The notes: generated from the sequence alone by a model not told the origin. A stretch of DNA of 17,491 nucleotides from Candidatus Marinamargulisbacteria bacterium SCGC AG-343-D04 (GCA_003265885.1 QFBQ01000035.1:1-17491); one strand, 5' to 3'; shown: positions 1-6,489, numbered from the stretch's first letter. A program made the numbers and translations.

Positions 1-55
1 TTGGTTATGAAGTGCTTTTTAAAAAGAGAAGTGGGGGATAAGCTTATACATAATT

Positions 56-92
56 CTACGCTTATGGGGCTATCGAGGAGAGCTAAGCGTGG
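56..92. repeat. Imperfect inverted repeat / hairpin
   Basis: ACGCTTA at 58-64 is matched exactly by TAAGCGT at 84-90. The stem extends outward by one G-U and one C-G pair (56-57 with 91-92). After a four-base bulge, GCT (69-71) can pair with AGC (81-83) around a nine-base loop. No run of T follows, so it does not look like an intrinsic terminator. Its function is unknown. Confidence 0.4.
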
Positions 93-175
93 ATTTGTGA
101 AAAACTACAAAGGTATTAGATGAATACCCCCCTTTTCTGTGAATGCTTTTAAATTAAATTTAATCATTTATGTGG

Positions 176-192
176 TTTATCTTGATCAAAAT
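176..192. repeat. 17-bp direct repeat, copy 1
   Basis: The sequence TTTATCTTGATCAAAAT recurs exactly at 910-926. This copy lies just beyond the stop of the intact methyltransferase gene. The other copy lies inside the reading frame of the methyltransferase C-terminal remnant, where it encodes part of FDQDK. Read on the minus strand, this copy gives a very similar short peptide, DFDQDK, out of frame with the adjacent gene. It could be a scrap of a related gene end. Confidence 0.6.
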
Positions 193-195
193 CAC

Positions 196-804
196 CTATT
201 TATATTCTGCAAGGCAAACAGTGTGTTCGTTACAATTAGGATCTTCTTTATTAAAGAGTAGCATTTTAAACCCATTTTTTAATAGTAAGTCTGCATATTC
301 GGATTCATCTAAACTAGCATGATAGAAGCTTTCACCATCCATTTTACTGACGACCTCTCCATTTCTCGGGCCTGCTGTAAATAATAACCTTGTGTTTTTT
401 TTGGCATGTTTAGCAAATATTCTAAACATATTCCTTTGATCTTGTTTAGGTAAATGGAAGAAGCTATTCCAAGCTATTATTGCATTAAACCTTGTATTTA
501 ATTCACAGTCTCTCATGTCTTTTAGTAGCCATGTATGATTGGGATAACGATGTTGAGCATATCGTAATATTTTTCTAGAAGCATCGATGCCGGTGATTTG
601 GTAACCGTGATCAATAAAATATTTCGCAATTGGTTCTCCTGTTCCACATCCTAAATCCAATATAGAATCGTTTGGGTTGAGTTTTTCTGAAACTAGTTCA
701 AGGTAGTTTTTTTCAAACAAAGTTTTTGTCCTAGCTTGATCATACCATTTATGGATTTTGTCGTATTCTTCGTACACATTTTGCTTATTAAGCTTAGTAT
801 TCAT
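196..804 (-). CDS. Class I SAM-dependent methyltransferase, substrate unknown
   Basis: A 202-residue soluble protein with the Rossmann-type methyltransferase fold. Motif I is LDLGCGTGE (residues 49-57). It is followed by the beta2 acidic segment ITGIDAS, and later by AIIAWNSFFHLP, which resembles the post-II/motif III region of small UbiE/SmtA-like enzymes. The C-terminus (DPNCNEHTVCLAEYK) resembles a normal family ending, so the gene looks intact. I chose the ATG at 804. An upstream in-frame TTG at 855 would add 17 Lys/Ile-rich residues, and neither start has a Shine-Dalgarno sequence. The substrate cannot be inferred. It lies at the edge of a zone of gene remnants that includes the tail of a different methyltransferase, so it is probably an accessory, transferred gene. 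Confidence 0.8.
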   Translation of the reverse strand: MNTKLNKQNVYEEYDKIHKWYDQARTKTLFEKNYLELVSEKLNPNDSILDLGCGTGEPIAKYFIDHGYQITGIDASRKILRYAQHRYPNHTWLLKDMRDCELNTRFNAIIAWNSFFHLPKQDQRNMFRIFAKHAKKNTRLLFTAGPRNGEVVSKMDGESFYHASLDESEYADLLLKNGFKMLLFNKEDPNCNEHTVCLAEYK

Positions 805-861
805 TGTGTTTTTTAATTTTTTTTTGTAATCAATTATTTCTATGATAAATTTCAATATATT

Positions 862-1068
862 TTAACATGTTGGTTTTATTTTCCTAGCCACAGATAAAAT
901 GCGTAATGATTTATCTTGATCAAAATGAGATGTTTCAAAATCAGATTGCTTAATAATTTCAAAATGATGCTTTTTTAATAAGTCTGATAATTCGTTTGCT
1001 GTATATAATTGCAATGTAAATTGAGAGGCATATGATTTCGTTACATAATAATGTGCTTGGAGAGAATC
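862..1068 (-). pseudogene. C-terminal remnant of a second SAM methyltransferase
   Basis: This minus-strand frame has no start codon of its own. It is open from a stop at 1069-1071 down to the TAA at 862-864 and encodes 68 residues. The later part, LYTANELSDLLKKHHFEII followed by DKSLRILSVARK, has the typical C-terminal pattern of class I methyltransferases: a Y-T-x-x-E-L-x-x-L-L element, then a final strand ending in ARK. The N-terminal half with the AdoMet motif is missing. It overlaps the NTPase remnant in another frame, and the real boundary between the two is probably near 1035. I read it as what is left after a deletion that joined two genes. It is not related to the final residues of the intact methyltransferase next door. 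Confidence 0.65.
910..926. repeat. 17-bp direct repeat, copy 2
   Basis: Identical to 176-192 (TTTATCTTGATCAAAAT). It lies inside the methyltransferase C-terminal remnant, where the minus strand encodes FDQDK. Confidence 0.6.
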
Positions 1069-1363
1069 TTAAGTAAGTTGCTAATGCATAGGTACATAGT
1101 GGAGATCGATCAAAAAACTGAACATGATTTAGTAATGTATTGGCTTTACGTTCACGTCTCTTTTGTAAAGAAATGATCTTATCTATAAAATCACTATTTT
1201 TCCAAGGTTCTTGAGTGCCTAATTTCTGTTCTTTTTTTATAATAAACGTTGAAGCTTCTTGAATAACATCGTATCCCTTTTCCCTAAGTAAATTAATAAT
1301 GGATGTTTTTCCTGAGCCAGGGGTTCCAGTTAAAATTATTTTTTTATTATTATGATCTATCAT
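959..1363 (-). pseudogene. Truncated P-loop NTPase (AAA_28-like), fused out of frame to a methyltransferase tail
   Basis: The 134-residue frame starts as a good nucleotide-binding protein. Walker A is GTPGSGKT (13-20), followed by EASTFIIKKE, LQKRRE and a Walker-B-like FFDRSP (83-88). This order is seen in AAA_28-type small ATPases/kinases, which usually run to about 170-190 residues. After roughly residue 110 (FSPSTLLCNEI) family likeness ends, and the rest is a Lys/Ile-rich tail. The same bases read in another frame give the C-terminus of a methyltransferase, so the tail is an artefact of a junction near 1035. The arginine-rich C-terminal part of the NTPase is missing, so it is probably inactive. 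The start ATG has no evident Shine-Dalgarno. A deletion is more likely than sequencing error, because the downstream reading belongs to another family. Confidence 0.7.
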
Positions 1364-1372
1364 TAGTTTTTT

Positions 1373-1533
1373 CTAAAGTGTATCAAAACGGCTCAAGAAA
1401 AAAACATTACTCTTCTCAAGGATTCAGTCGAGAGAGGGGAGGCTAAGAAAACCAAAAGCAAGATCCGAAGTGATATCGAAGACAAGCAATAGTTGTCATG
1501 ATCATGAGCAGTTGCAAGACGAATGGTGGTCAT
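1373..1533 (-). pseudogene. Remnant of a GNAT acetyltransferase
   Basis: An ATG at 1533, preceded by GGAAAAGAA, opens with MTTIRLATAHDHD. This is the usual first strand and helix entry of GNAT N-acetyltransferases (pattern IRxATxxDxxxI). After about 14 residues the similarity is lost and that frame ends at 1393-1395. Another minus frame ends SNVFFLSRFDTL at the TAG at 1373-1375, which could be the gene's old C-terminus, leaving the AdoMet-independent acetyl-CoA-binding core deleted. The middle part (about 1425-1500) is visibly less AT-rich than its surroundings. The identification rests on a short N-terminal motif and is tentative. Confidence 0.4.
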
Positions 1534-1570
1534 TTCTTTTCCGATTTTCTTTTCATTTTAAAAGCATCTA

Positions 1571-1855
1571 TTATAAGACATTAATACATTCTTCTCTAAT
1601 TGCCCACATGTCTTCAACGCTATAGTTGATATGTTTGGATTGTATCCATTTTTCGATATAGTTTTTATGAAACAGATCTTTTTTAGGATAAATAGATTTA
1701 ATATTTAATTGATGCATGTCTACAATATCTAAGGCAGCAGCAACATTATTCATAGTAATGTCAAAATGACAATCTTTATTCTGAATAAAGCAATGCGCCT
1801 CTGGGATCTCTCTTAGTTTATAAAAATTTAAAATCGAATTAATTTCAGGCGTATT
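1571..1855 (-). pseudogene. 5'-truncated conserved hypothetical protein (possible transglutaminase-like family)
   Basis: The frame stays open for 94 codons from immediately after the stop codon of the membrane-protein gene (1856-1858) to the TAA at 1571. The only ATG, at 1753, would discard well-formed sequence upstream: NTPEINSIL and IPEAHCF, then DIT. The end reads YSVEDMWAIREECINVL. From memory, this set of motifs (NTPxxxxIL, IPEAHC, then W-x-IREECI) matches the C-terminal half of a roughly 200-residue bacterial family with a transglutaminase-like Cys/His core. I cannot confirm the family name. The missing 5' half and the in-frame abutment on a foreign stop codon point to a remnant. No Shine-Dalgarno precedes the ATG. 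Confidence 0.5.
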
Positions 1856-2251
1856 TTATAACCCAAATCCTTGAATAAAAAGGAAAATACCCAAAGCTGA
1901 CCAAGCAATTCCACTTAATCTATAAATAATGTCACCAGAGTTTATCATTACTTTATATAATGAGATAAATTTGCTAGATATAAGAGAACCTGCTCCAGCA
2001 AAAACTCCCCAATAACCAATTAATGTGATTATGATTCTCCAGTCGGATGTCCATATATTATGAGTTGCAATAATAAAACTTCCAATGAGTAATGCTATTG
2101 TTCCACCGAATATTACACGTCTCTCTTCAACTAAAATATCATTGTACCAACTTCTAAATCGATTTGGGCATGTTAATAGTCCAAGACCCACTATAGTAAA
2201 GTAAATACCATAAGCTTTTGCAAATATTATTGTTGAGATTATTTCTTCCAT
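1856..2251 (-). CDS. Small four-helix integral membrane protein, function unknown
   Basis: A 131-residue protein with four predicted transmembrane segments, at about residues 8-28, 46-64, 73-93 and 107-128. Conserved-looking landmarks between helices two and three are HNIW (64-67) and DWR (70-72). I recall this HN-W...DWR pattern from uncharacterised inner-membrane proteins in many bacteria, but no function is known to me. The ATG at 2251 is preferred over the one at 2284 because AAGGGAG lies at a good distance upstream of it. The gene appears intact. It stands alone on the minus strand, between tRNA-Arg and the remnant zone, and its stop codon directly abuts the remnant at 1571-1855. Confidence 0.75.
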   Translation of the reverse strand: MEEIISTIIFAKAYGIYFTIVGLGLLTCPNRFRSWYNDILVEERRVIFGGTIALLIGSFIIATHNIWTSDWRIIITLIGYWGVFAGAGSLISSKFISLYKVMINSGDIIYRLSGIAWSALGIFLFIQGFGL

Positions 2252-2372
2252 AATTATCACTCCCTTTATATTAAATAATGTCATACTTTTTTATTAAATC
2301 AAGTTTTATTAGTAACTATTTCATTATTTGATGACTATGTATGAGATATTAATATTAATTAAGAAAATTTTC

Positions 2373-2403
2373 TAAATCAAATAAAGTGTAGTTTTTTGAT
2401 TTA
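2373..2403. repeat. AT-only hairpin in a gene-free stretch
   Basis: TAAATCAAA (2373-2381) and TTTGATTTA (2395-2403) form a nine-base-pair stem with a 13-base loop. A 12-bp palindrome, AGAAAATTTTCT, overlaps the left side at 2362-2373. The surrounding 2252-2494 carries no gene I can support. The hairpin has no GC pairs to speak of, so a terminator role for tRNA-Arg transcription is doubtful. Confidence 0.35.
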
Positions 2404-2494
2404 AATTTTATGCTTTCAGCTAAGCAAGACCAAATATCATTATTTATCAATTAAAAAAACTAAATTTGTTCACTGAATAGTTACGGAGTTAAGA

Positions 2495-2571
<77 letters not shown>

Positions 2572-2582
2572 CTGGGAGATTG

Positions 2583-2611
2583 ATTATATCAAAGCATCTG
2601 ATTATTTTCGA
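2583..2611 (-). promoter_or_regulatory. Promoter of tRNA-Arg
   Basis: On the minus strand, TCGAAA (2606-2611) and a consensus TATAAT (2583-2588) are separated by exactly 17 bases. The -10 box ends 11 bases before the tRNA 5' end, which fits a short 5' leader. Confidence 0.6.
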
Positions 2612-2619
2612 TACTAAGC

Positions 2620-3111
2620 TTAATGTTTGTCGATATATTTCTGAAAATCTTCGGGGTTAATATCGTCGATGAAATCTTTGAAGTTTTTTGTTTCTTCTTC
2701 ATCTTTTTCTGCATTCACCATTTTTGCTTTCATCATAACGGACTCATTCACAAAAATAGGGGCTTTTACTCTAACAGATACAGCAACAGCGTCTGAAGGT
2801 CTGGAATCTATTTTTATGATCTTTTTAGCAGGAGTTTCAATTTCTATTACTGCATAAAATGTATTTTCGACAATTTCGTTAATAATGATCTTTTTGATTT
2901 TTCCATTTAGAGTTTCAATAGTTTTTACTAATAAATCGTGAGTCATGGGTCTGGGGGGTTTGAAATCTTGTAATTCCATAGCGATAGCAGCTGCTTCAAA
3001 CATTCCTATCCAAATAGGTAAGAAATTTCTTTCTTCTTCGTCTTTTAATAAAATGATAGGTGACATATTCTTTGGATCAAATCCTAATCCACCTAGATTC
3101 ATTTCTATCAT
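2620..3111 (-). CDS. Bifunctional nuclease family protein (DUF151)
   Basis: A 163-residue cytosolic protein of the DUF151/BFN family, whose plant members have DNase and RNase activity; bacterial roles are little known. Family marks are the N-terminal GFDPKNMSPIILLKDEEE, then LPIWIGMFEAAAIAMEL, the PRPMTHDLL stretch, and near residue 105 the signature IDSRPSDAVAVSVR. The acidic, lysine-rich tail (about 130-163) is outside the core. AAAGGGG precedes the ATG at a good distance. It is the last gene of the HicB-like/thrS/infC/rpmI/rplT operon, with only 11 bases separating it from rplT. Its place in a translation operon suggests nucleic-acid work linked to growth; the substrate is not shown by sequence. 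Confidence 0.9.
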   Translation of the reverse strand: MIEMNLGGLGFDPKNMSPIILLKDEEERNFLPIWIGMFEAAAIAMELQDFKPPRPMTHDLLVKTIETLNGKIKKIIINEIVENTFYAVIEIETPAKKIIKIDSRPSDAVAVSVRVKAPIFVNESVMMKAKMVNAEKDEEETKNFKDFIDDINPEDFQKYIDKH

Positions 3112-3122
3112 TTAAAACCCCT

Positions 3123-3470
3123 TTATTGTGTTATTTCTTTTACAATTAAGTTAAATACGTCAGGCTGATTTGCAGCTAATTCTGCAAGAACTTTTCTATT
3201 TAACTGAACATTCTTTTTTTTGCACATCCCCATAAATGTAGAATAGCTTAATTGACTTTCGTTTAATGCAGCATTAATACGTAAGATCCACAACTTTCTA
3301 AACTCTCTTTTTTTGAGCTTTCTATCTTTATATGCATAAATACCTGCATGAAGTACAGCCTGTTGAGCGGGCCGATATAGCTTTGATAAACTTCCACTAA
3401 ATCCTTTTGCAAGTTTTAAAACCTTTTTCCGTCTTTTTCTTGCTACATTTCCTCGTTTTACTCTAGACAT
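3123..3470 (-). CDS. rplT: 50S ribosomal protein L20
   Basis: A 115-residue basic protein of normal L20 length. It starts MSRVKRGNVARKRRKKVLKL, continues with the AKGFSGS segment and YAYKDRKLKKREFRKLWI, and ends in the globular part with the NRKVLAELA motif. L20 binds 23S rRNA early in large-subunit assembly. In E. coli and Bacillus-type operons, L20 represses translation of the rpmI-rplT mRNA. Here AAGGAG precedes the ATG, which lies just behind the rpmI stop (three bases apart), so translation is probably coupled. Standard thrS-infC-rpmI-rplT order. Confidence 0.97.
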   Translation of the reverse strand: MSRVKRGNVARKRRKKVLKLAKGFSGSLSKLYRPAQQAVLHAGIYAYKDRKLKKREFRKLWILRINAALNESQLSYSTFMGMCKKKNVQLNRKVLAELAANQPDVFNLIVKEITQ

Positions 3471-3473
3471 TGA

Positions 3474-3698
3474 TTACTCCTTTATCGTTACCCCAGGTAA
3501 CATTGCTCTGACTTTGGTAATGTCAGATTTTGAAATACCTGCTTTATTTCTTCCAGCTCTTATTGTATCTGGAGATTTATGTTCTAATAAGTGTCGTTTT
3601 CCCGCTTTTTTTCGTCTGACTTTTCCAGATCCAGTAATTGTAAATCTTTTACTGGCAGCTTTCTTTGTTTTTATTTTATACTTTTTTGTTTTTTTCAT
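3474..3698 (-). CDS. rpmI: 50S ribosomal protein L35
   Basis: A short, strongly basic protein of 74 residues with the L35 core: TKKAASKRFTITGSGKVRRKK, followed by HLLEHKSP. I chose the ATG at 3698, which has GAGG seven bases upstream and gives the usual MKK start. The in-frame ATG at 3710 overlaps the infC stop codon and lacks a Shine-Dalgarno. It is cotranscribed between infC and rplT and is a component of the large ribosomal subunit. Confidence 0.96.
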   Translation of the reverse strand: MKKTKKYKIKTKKAASKRFTITGSGKVRRKKAGKRHLLEHKSPDTIRAGRNKAGISKSDITKVRAMLPGVTIKE

Positions 3699-3706
3699 TT
3701 TATTCC

Positions 3707-4255
3707 TCATTTCGGGTTAATCATAATAGACAAATTTCGTGTAGGTCTGATTTCTTGATTATCCTTTGTTCCATATTCTTTTATATCCTCTAAAAATCGT
3801 TCAACAATTTTTATTCCATGGTCATTTTTATATATAATATGTCTACCTCTAAATACTACTGTCAATTTAACTTTATATTTTTTTGTTAAGAACTTTTTGG
3901 CATGATTTAATCTTACATTATAATCGCCAATAGAGATGTTGTGACTTAGTTTTAACTCTTTTATGGTCTGCGTTGTTTTCTTAGTTTGTTTTTCTCTTTT
4001 CTTTTCTTGATATAAAAACTGCCCATAATCTGCTATTTTACATACTGGAGGGTTTGCATCTTTTGAAATTAAAAGGAGATCAAGATTTAAGTCATTACTC
4101 ATTTCTTTTGCTTTTTCTATTGGGACTACACCAACTTGGTTTCCTTTGTTGTCTATTAGTCTTACTTCTTTAGCTTTTATCTGTTCATTTATAGAATAGC
4201 GTTTTTTAGATTTTCCTCCTCTATCTCTATTGTTGACCTTTTTTTTCATTACCAT
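3707..4255 (-). CDS. infC: Translation initiation factor IF-3
   Basis: A 182-residue protein with the two IF-3 domains. The N-domain covers about residues 18-90 (INEQIKAKEVRLIDNKGNQVGVVP, LDLLLISKDANPPVCKIADYG). After a lysine-rich linker comes the C-domain (TIKELKLSHNISIGDYNVRLNHAKKFL, VVFRGRHI). IF-3 binds the 30S subunit and proofreads start-codon choice. The gene starts at ATG, unlike the AUU of E. coli infC that mediates autoregulation. No Shine-Dalgarno is visible: the upstream bases read CTCCTCAGCC, the opposite sense. Expression may depend on coupling to thrS, whose stop lies 18 bases away. A second ATG two codons on (4249) is equally possible. Confidence 0.96.
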   Translation of the reverse strand: MVMKKKVNNRDRGGKSKKRYSINEQIKAKEVRLIDNKGNQVGVVPIEKAKEMSNDLNLDLLLISKDANPPVCKIADYGQFLYQEKKREKQTKKTTQTIKELKLSHNISIGDYNVRLNHAKKFLTKKYKVKLTVVFRGRHIIYKNDHGIKIVERFLEDIKEYGTKDNQEIRPTRNLSIMINPK

Positions 4256-4273
4256 TGGCTGAGGAGTATAGCT

Positions 4274-6031
4274 TTACTTTATAAACTTGTCAATCTTGGA
4301 TGTCTGAGTTTTTTCGTTAAACTCATCGGTTGTTTTTGCAATGAAGTCTTCAATAGTCATCGATCCTAATTGTTCTTGTCTGTTTCTTAATGTGATTGTG
4401 TTTTCTTCAACTTCTTTGTTTCCAATAATGATTAAATATGGAACTTTTTCCTTTATTGCTTGTCGGATTTTATACCCAATTTTTTCAGATGAGAAATCGT
4501 GTTCTACTCTTATGTCATGATCTTTTAAGGTGTCGGCTATAGTGTTTGCATAGTTTTCTGTTGTTTGGTTTACAGTGAGTACTTTAACTTGCACGGGGGC
4601 TAACCATGCAGGAAACCAACCTGCGTAATGCTCTATTAGAATACCAAAGAATCGTTCTATCGACCCTAATAATGCTCTGTGAATCATGTAAGGTTCTTCT
4701 TTATTTCCTTCAGAATTAATAAAGGACATGTTGAACTGTTTGGGTAGATTAAAGTCGAACTGTATGGTTGAGCATTGCCACTCTCTTCCAATTGCATCCT
4801 CAATTTTGATGTCAATTTTTGGACCATAAAAGGCCCCGCCACCTTCATCTATTTCAAAGGGTAATCCAACATTTTTTACAGCATTTTTTAATGATGTTTC
4901 TGCTAGTTTCCATTTGCTGGACTCTCCTACCGATTTCTCTGAGGGTTTTGTTGAGATGAAAAGTTTAAACGTTTTGAAATCAAATAACTTGAGTATGTCT
5001 AGAGAAAATCTTAATGCTTTTTCTATTTCATCTTCGACTTGTTCTTTTGTGCAAATAATATGTGCATCGTCTTGGGTGAAACCTCTTACTCTAAACAAAC
5101 CGTGTAATACTCCTGAACGCTCAAATCTGTAAACAGTTCCTAGCTCTGCATAACGAATGGGGAGTTGTCGGTATGAAAACAGTTGATGTTTATATATCAT
5201 GATATGAAAGGGACAATTCATAGGTCTTAGATAATAGTCTTGATTTTCAACTTCCATTTTGTCATACATGTTTTCTTCATAAAAATCTAAATGTCCGGAT
5301 GTTTTCCATAATTCTGATTTCCCAACATGCGGTGTATGAATGAGTTTGTAGTTGTTCTTGTTGTGAAGTTTTTTCCATGTTGATTCAATAATGTTTCGAA
5401 TTGTAGACCCTTTAGGATGCCATAAGACTAAGCCTCCTCCGATTTGTTCATTAATACTAAAGAGATTTAATTGTTTTCCAAGAGCTCTGTGATCTCTCTT
5501 TTTGGCTTCCTCTAATTTTAATAGATGTTTTTTTAGTTCTTTAGGGCTGAAAAATGCTGTTCCATAAATACGTTGGAGCATTTTGTTTTTTTCAGATCCT
5601 TTCCAATAGGCACCAGATACGTTTAATAATTTAAAAGCTTTAATCTCTTTGGTATGTGTTATGTGAGGCCCTTTACATAAGTCAACAAAGGGGCCATTTT
5701 CATAAAATGAATAGGTATCTAGATCTAGATCTTCAATAAGCTCGCATTTATAATCTTGCTTGCTTTCTTTACATTTTTTTATCGCATCTTCTTTGTTGAG
5801 TGAATATTGTTTGAAATGTTGCTTTTCTTCTATGATGTCTTTCATATGTTTTTCTATTATCTCTAAATCAGACTCTGTAATGGGGGTGCTGATGTCGAAA
5901 TCATAGTAGAAGCCATCATTAATTGCAGGACCAATTCCCAGTTTCGCGTCAGGGTATACTTTTAAAACAGCTTGTGCAAGTATGTGAGCGGAACTGTGTC
6001 TTAGCGTATTAATGTCATTTAGTTGAGACAT
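4274..6031 (-). CDS. thrS: Threonine-tRNA ligase without an N-terminal TGS domain
   Basis: ThrRS charges tRNA-Thr with threonine. The 585-residue protein begins directly with the editing domain: RHSSAHILAQA near residues 11-19 carries the HxxxH motif, and LCKGPHI its partner Cys/His. The class II catalytic core follows. The zinc ligand Cys lies in MNCPFH near residue 272, motif 2 in FRVRGFTQDDAH, and the third ligand His in MIHRALLGS near 447. The anticodon-binding domain (PVQVKVLTV onward) closes the protein. E. coli ThrS is about 642 residues because of an N-terminal TGS domain, absent here. The ATG lies 13 bases inside the end of the upstream HicB-like gene and has no Shine-Dalgarno, so coupled translation is likely. 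Confidence 0.97.
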   Translation of the reverse strand: MSQLNDINTLRHSSAHILAQAVLKVYPDAKLGIGPAINDGFYYDFDISTPITESDLEIIEKHMKDIIEEKQHFKQYSLNKEDAIKKCKESKQDYKCELIEDLDLDTYSFYENGPFVDLCKGPHITHTKEIKAFKLLNVSGAYWKGSEKNKMLQRIYGTAFFSPKELKKHLLKLEEAKKRDHRALGKQLNLFSINEQIGGGLVLWHPKGSTIRNIIESTWKKLHNKNNYKLIHTPHVGKSELWKTSGHLDFYEENMYDKMEVENQDYYLRPMNCPFHIMIYKHQLFSYRQLPIRYAELGTVYRFERSGVLHGLFRVRGFTQDDAHIICTKEQVEDEIEKALRFSLDILKLFDFKTFKLFISTKPSEKSVGESSKWKLAETSLKNAVKNVGLPFEIDEGGGAFYGPKIDIKIEDAIGREWQCSTIQFDFNLPKQFNMSFINSEGNKEEPYMIHRALLGSIERFFGILIEHYAGWFPAWLAPVQVKVLTVNQTTENYANTIADTLKDHDIRVEHDFSSEKIGYKIRQAIKEKVPYLIIIGNKEVEENTITLRNRQEQLGSMTIEDFIAKTTDEFNEKTQTSKIDKFIK

Positions 6032-6489
6032 AGATTAATGCCAAACATTAAATTGTCAGGTTCTTTGCTACTAGGCTGCGTTTGATTAAATAATGATTCA
6101 ATGGAGTCTAATGCACTTTCTGTTGGATTCTCGGAATGACTTGTTCCAGAGATATACGAGTCAAAGAGTGATTCAATTGATTTTAAGAATACTTGCTTGT
6201 GGTTTGTTTGGGTGCTTGAATTCATAAGAGGAATGACTCTGTGTTGAAAGTCTTCTTTTTTTTCTGGGTTTACTACAATTTCAGAATAATCCTTGCTTAG
6301 TAGCTTTGTTTTTAAAAAATGTTTTGTTGTTTTAGATATAAAATATGTAATCGAATTGCACAGCTTATTGATAGCGTCATCTTTTGTTTCTCCGATTCCT
6401 TTGCAAATGGGAAAAGAAGGGGTAGTCGCTTTAAATGTGTTCCCACTTTGTTTTTCGATGATTAATTCTATAGAGTCTTTATTTATCAT
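6019..6489 (-). CDS. HicB-like domain protein with repeated SIESLF motif, unknown function
   Basis: A 156-residue protein overlapping the thrS start by 13 bases. Residues about 8-52 (IELIIEKQSGNTFKATTPSF, then CKGIGETKDDAINKLCNSI) follow the HicB/UPF0150 pattern: a strand pair carrying the TxPxxP turn, a G-x-G-x-T-x-x-x-A turn and a helix. In toxin-antitoxin systems that fold is the antitoxin, but no HicA (small double-stranded RNA-binding toxin with a GSH motif) is beside it. There is also no obvious DNA-binding C-terminal domain. The rest is Ser/Asn-rich and repeats SIESLF twice (KSIESLFDS, DSIESLFNQ), suggesting a short peptide binding motif in a flexible tail. It heads the thrS operon, has no Shine-Dalgarno, and its -10 box lies nine bases upstream. 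I do not recognise the family. Confidence 0.6.
   Translation of the reverse strand: MINKDSIELIIEKQSGNTFKATTPSFPICKGIGETKDDAINKLCNSITYFISKTTKHFLKTKLLSKDYSEIVVNPEKKEDFQHRVIPLMNSSTQTNHKQVFLKSIESLFDSYISGTSHSENPTESALDSIESLFNQTQPSSKEPDNLMFGINLCLN

Larger units (their letters stand above)
1..195. other. Non-annotated left edge, possible 3' end of a plus-strand gene
   Basis: No gene can be named here. Two plus-strand frames are open from the window edge: one ends at 39-41 with the peptide GYEVLFKKRSGG, the other stays open for 40 codons to a TGA at 121-123 and ends in VKNYKGIR. Either could be the tail of a gene entering from the left, converging on the methyltransferase gene; neither is recognisable. 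An imperfect hairpin lies at 56-92. The stretch 124-195 is AT-rich and holds one copy of a 17-bp repeat. Confidence 0.3.

Noticed and set aside
56..92. Integron attC site
   Set aside because: Although it is an imperfect bulged hairpin near small same-strand genes, the outer ends lack the RYYYAAC/GTTRRRY core sites, and no integrase is seen.
1..195. tmRNA or another known structured RNA
   Set aside because: The G-rich and C-rich ends (about 33-37 and 126-132) do not pair well beyond five bases, and no conserved tmRNA or T-arm sequence is present.
862..1363. Programmed frameshift joining NTPase and methyltransferase into one enzyme
   Set aside because: The second frame supplies only a methyltransferase C-terminus without its AdoMet-binding half, and no slippery site with a structure was evident. 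A deletion scar is simpler.
6019..6489. HicAB toxin-antitoxin system
   Set aside because: No HicA toxin frame is adjacent; neighbours are thrS and a barrel protein. Only the HicB-like fold is supported.
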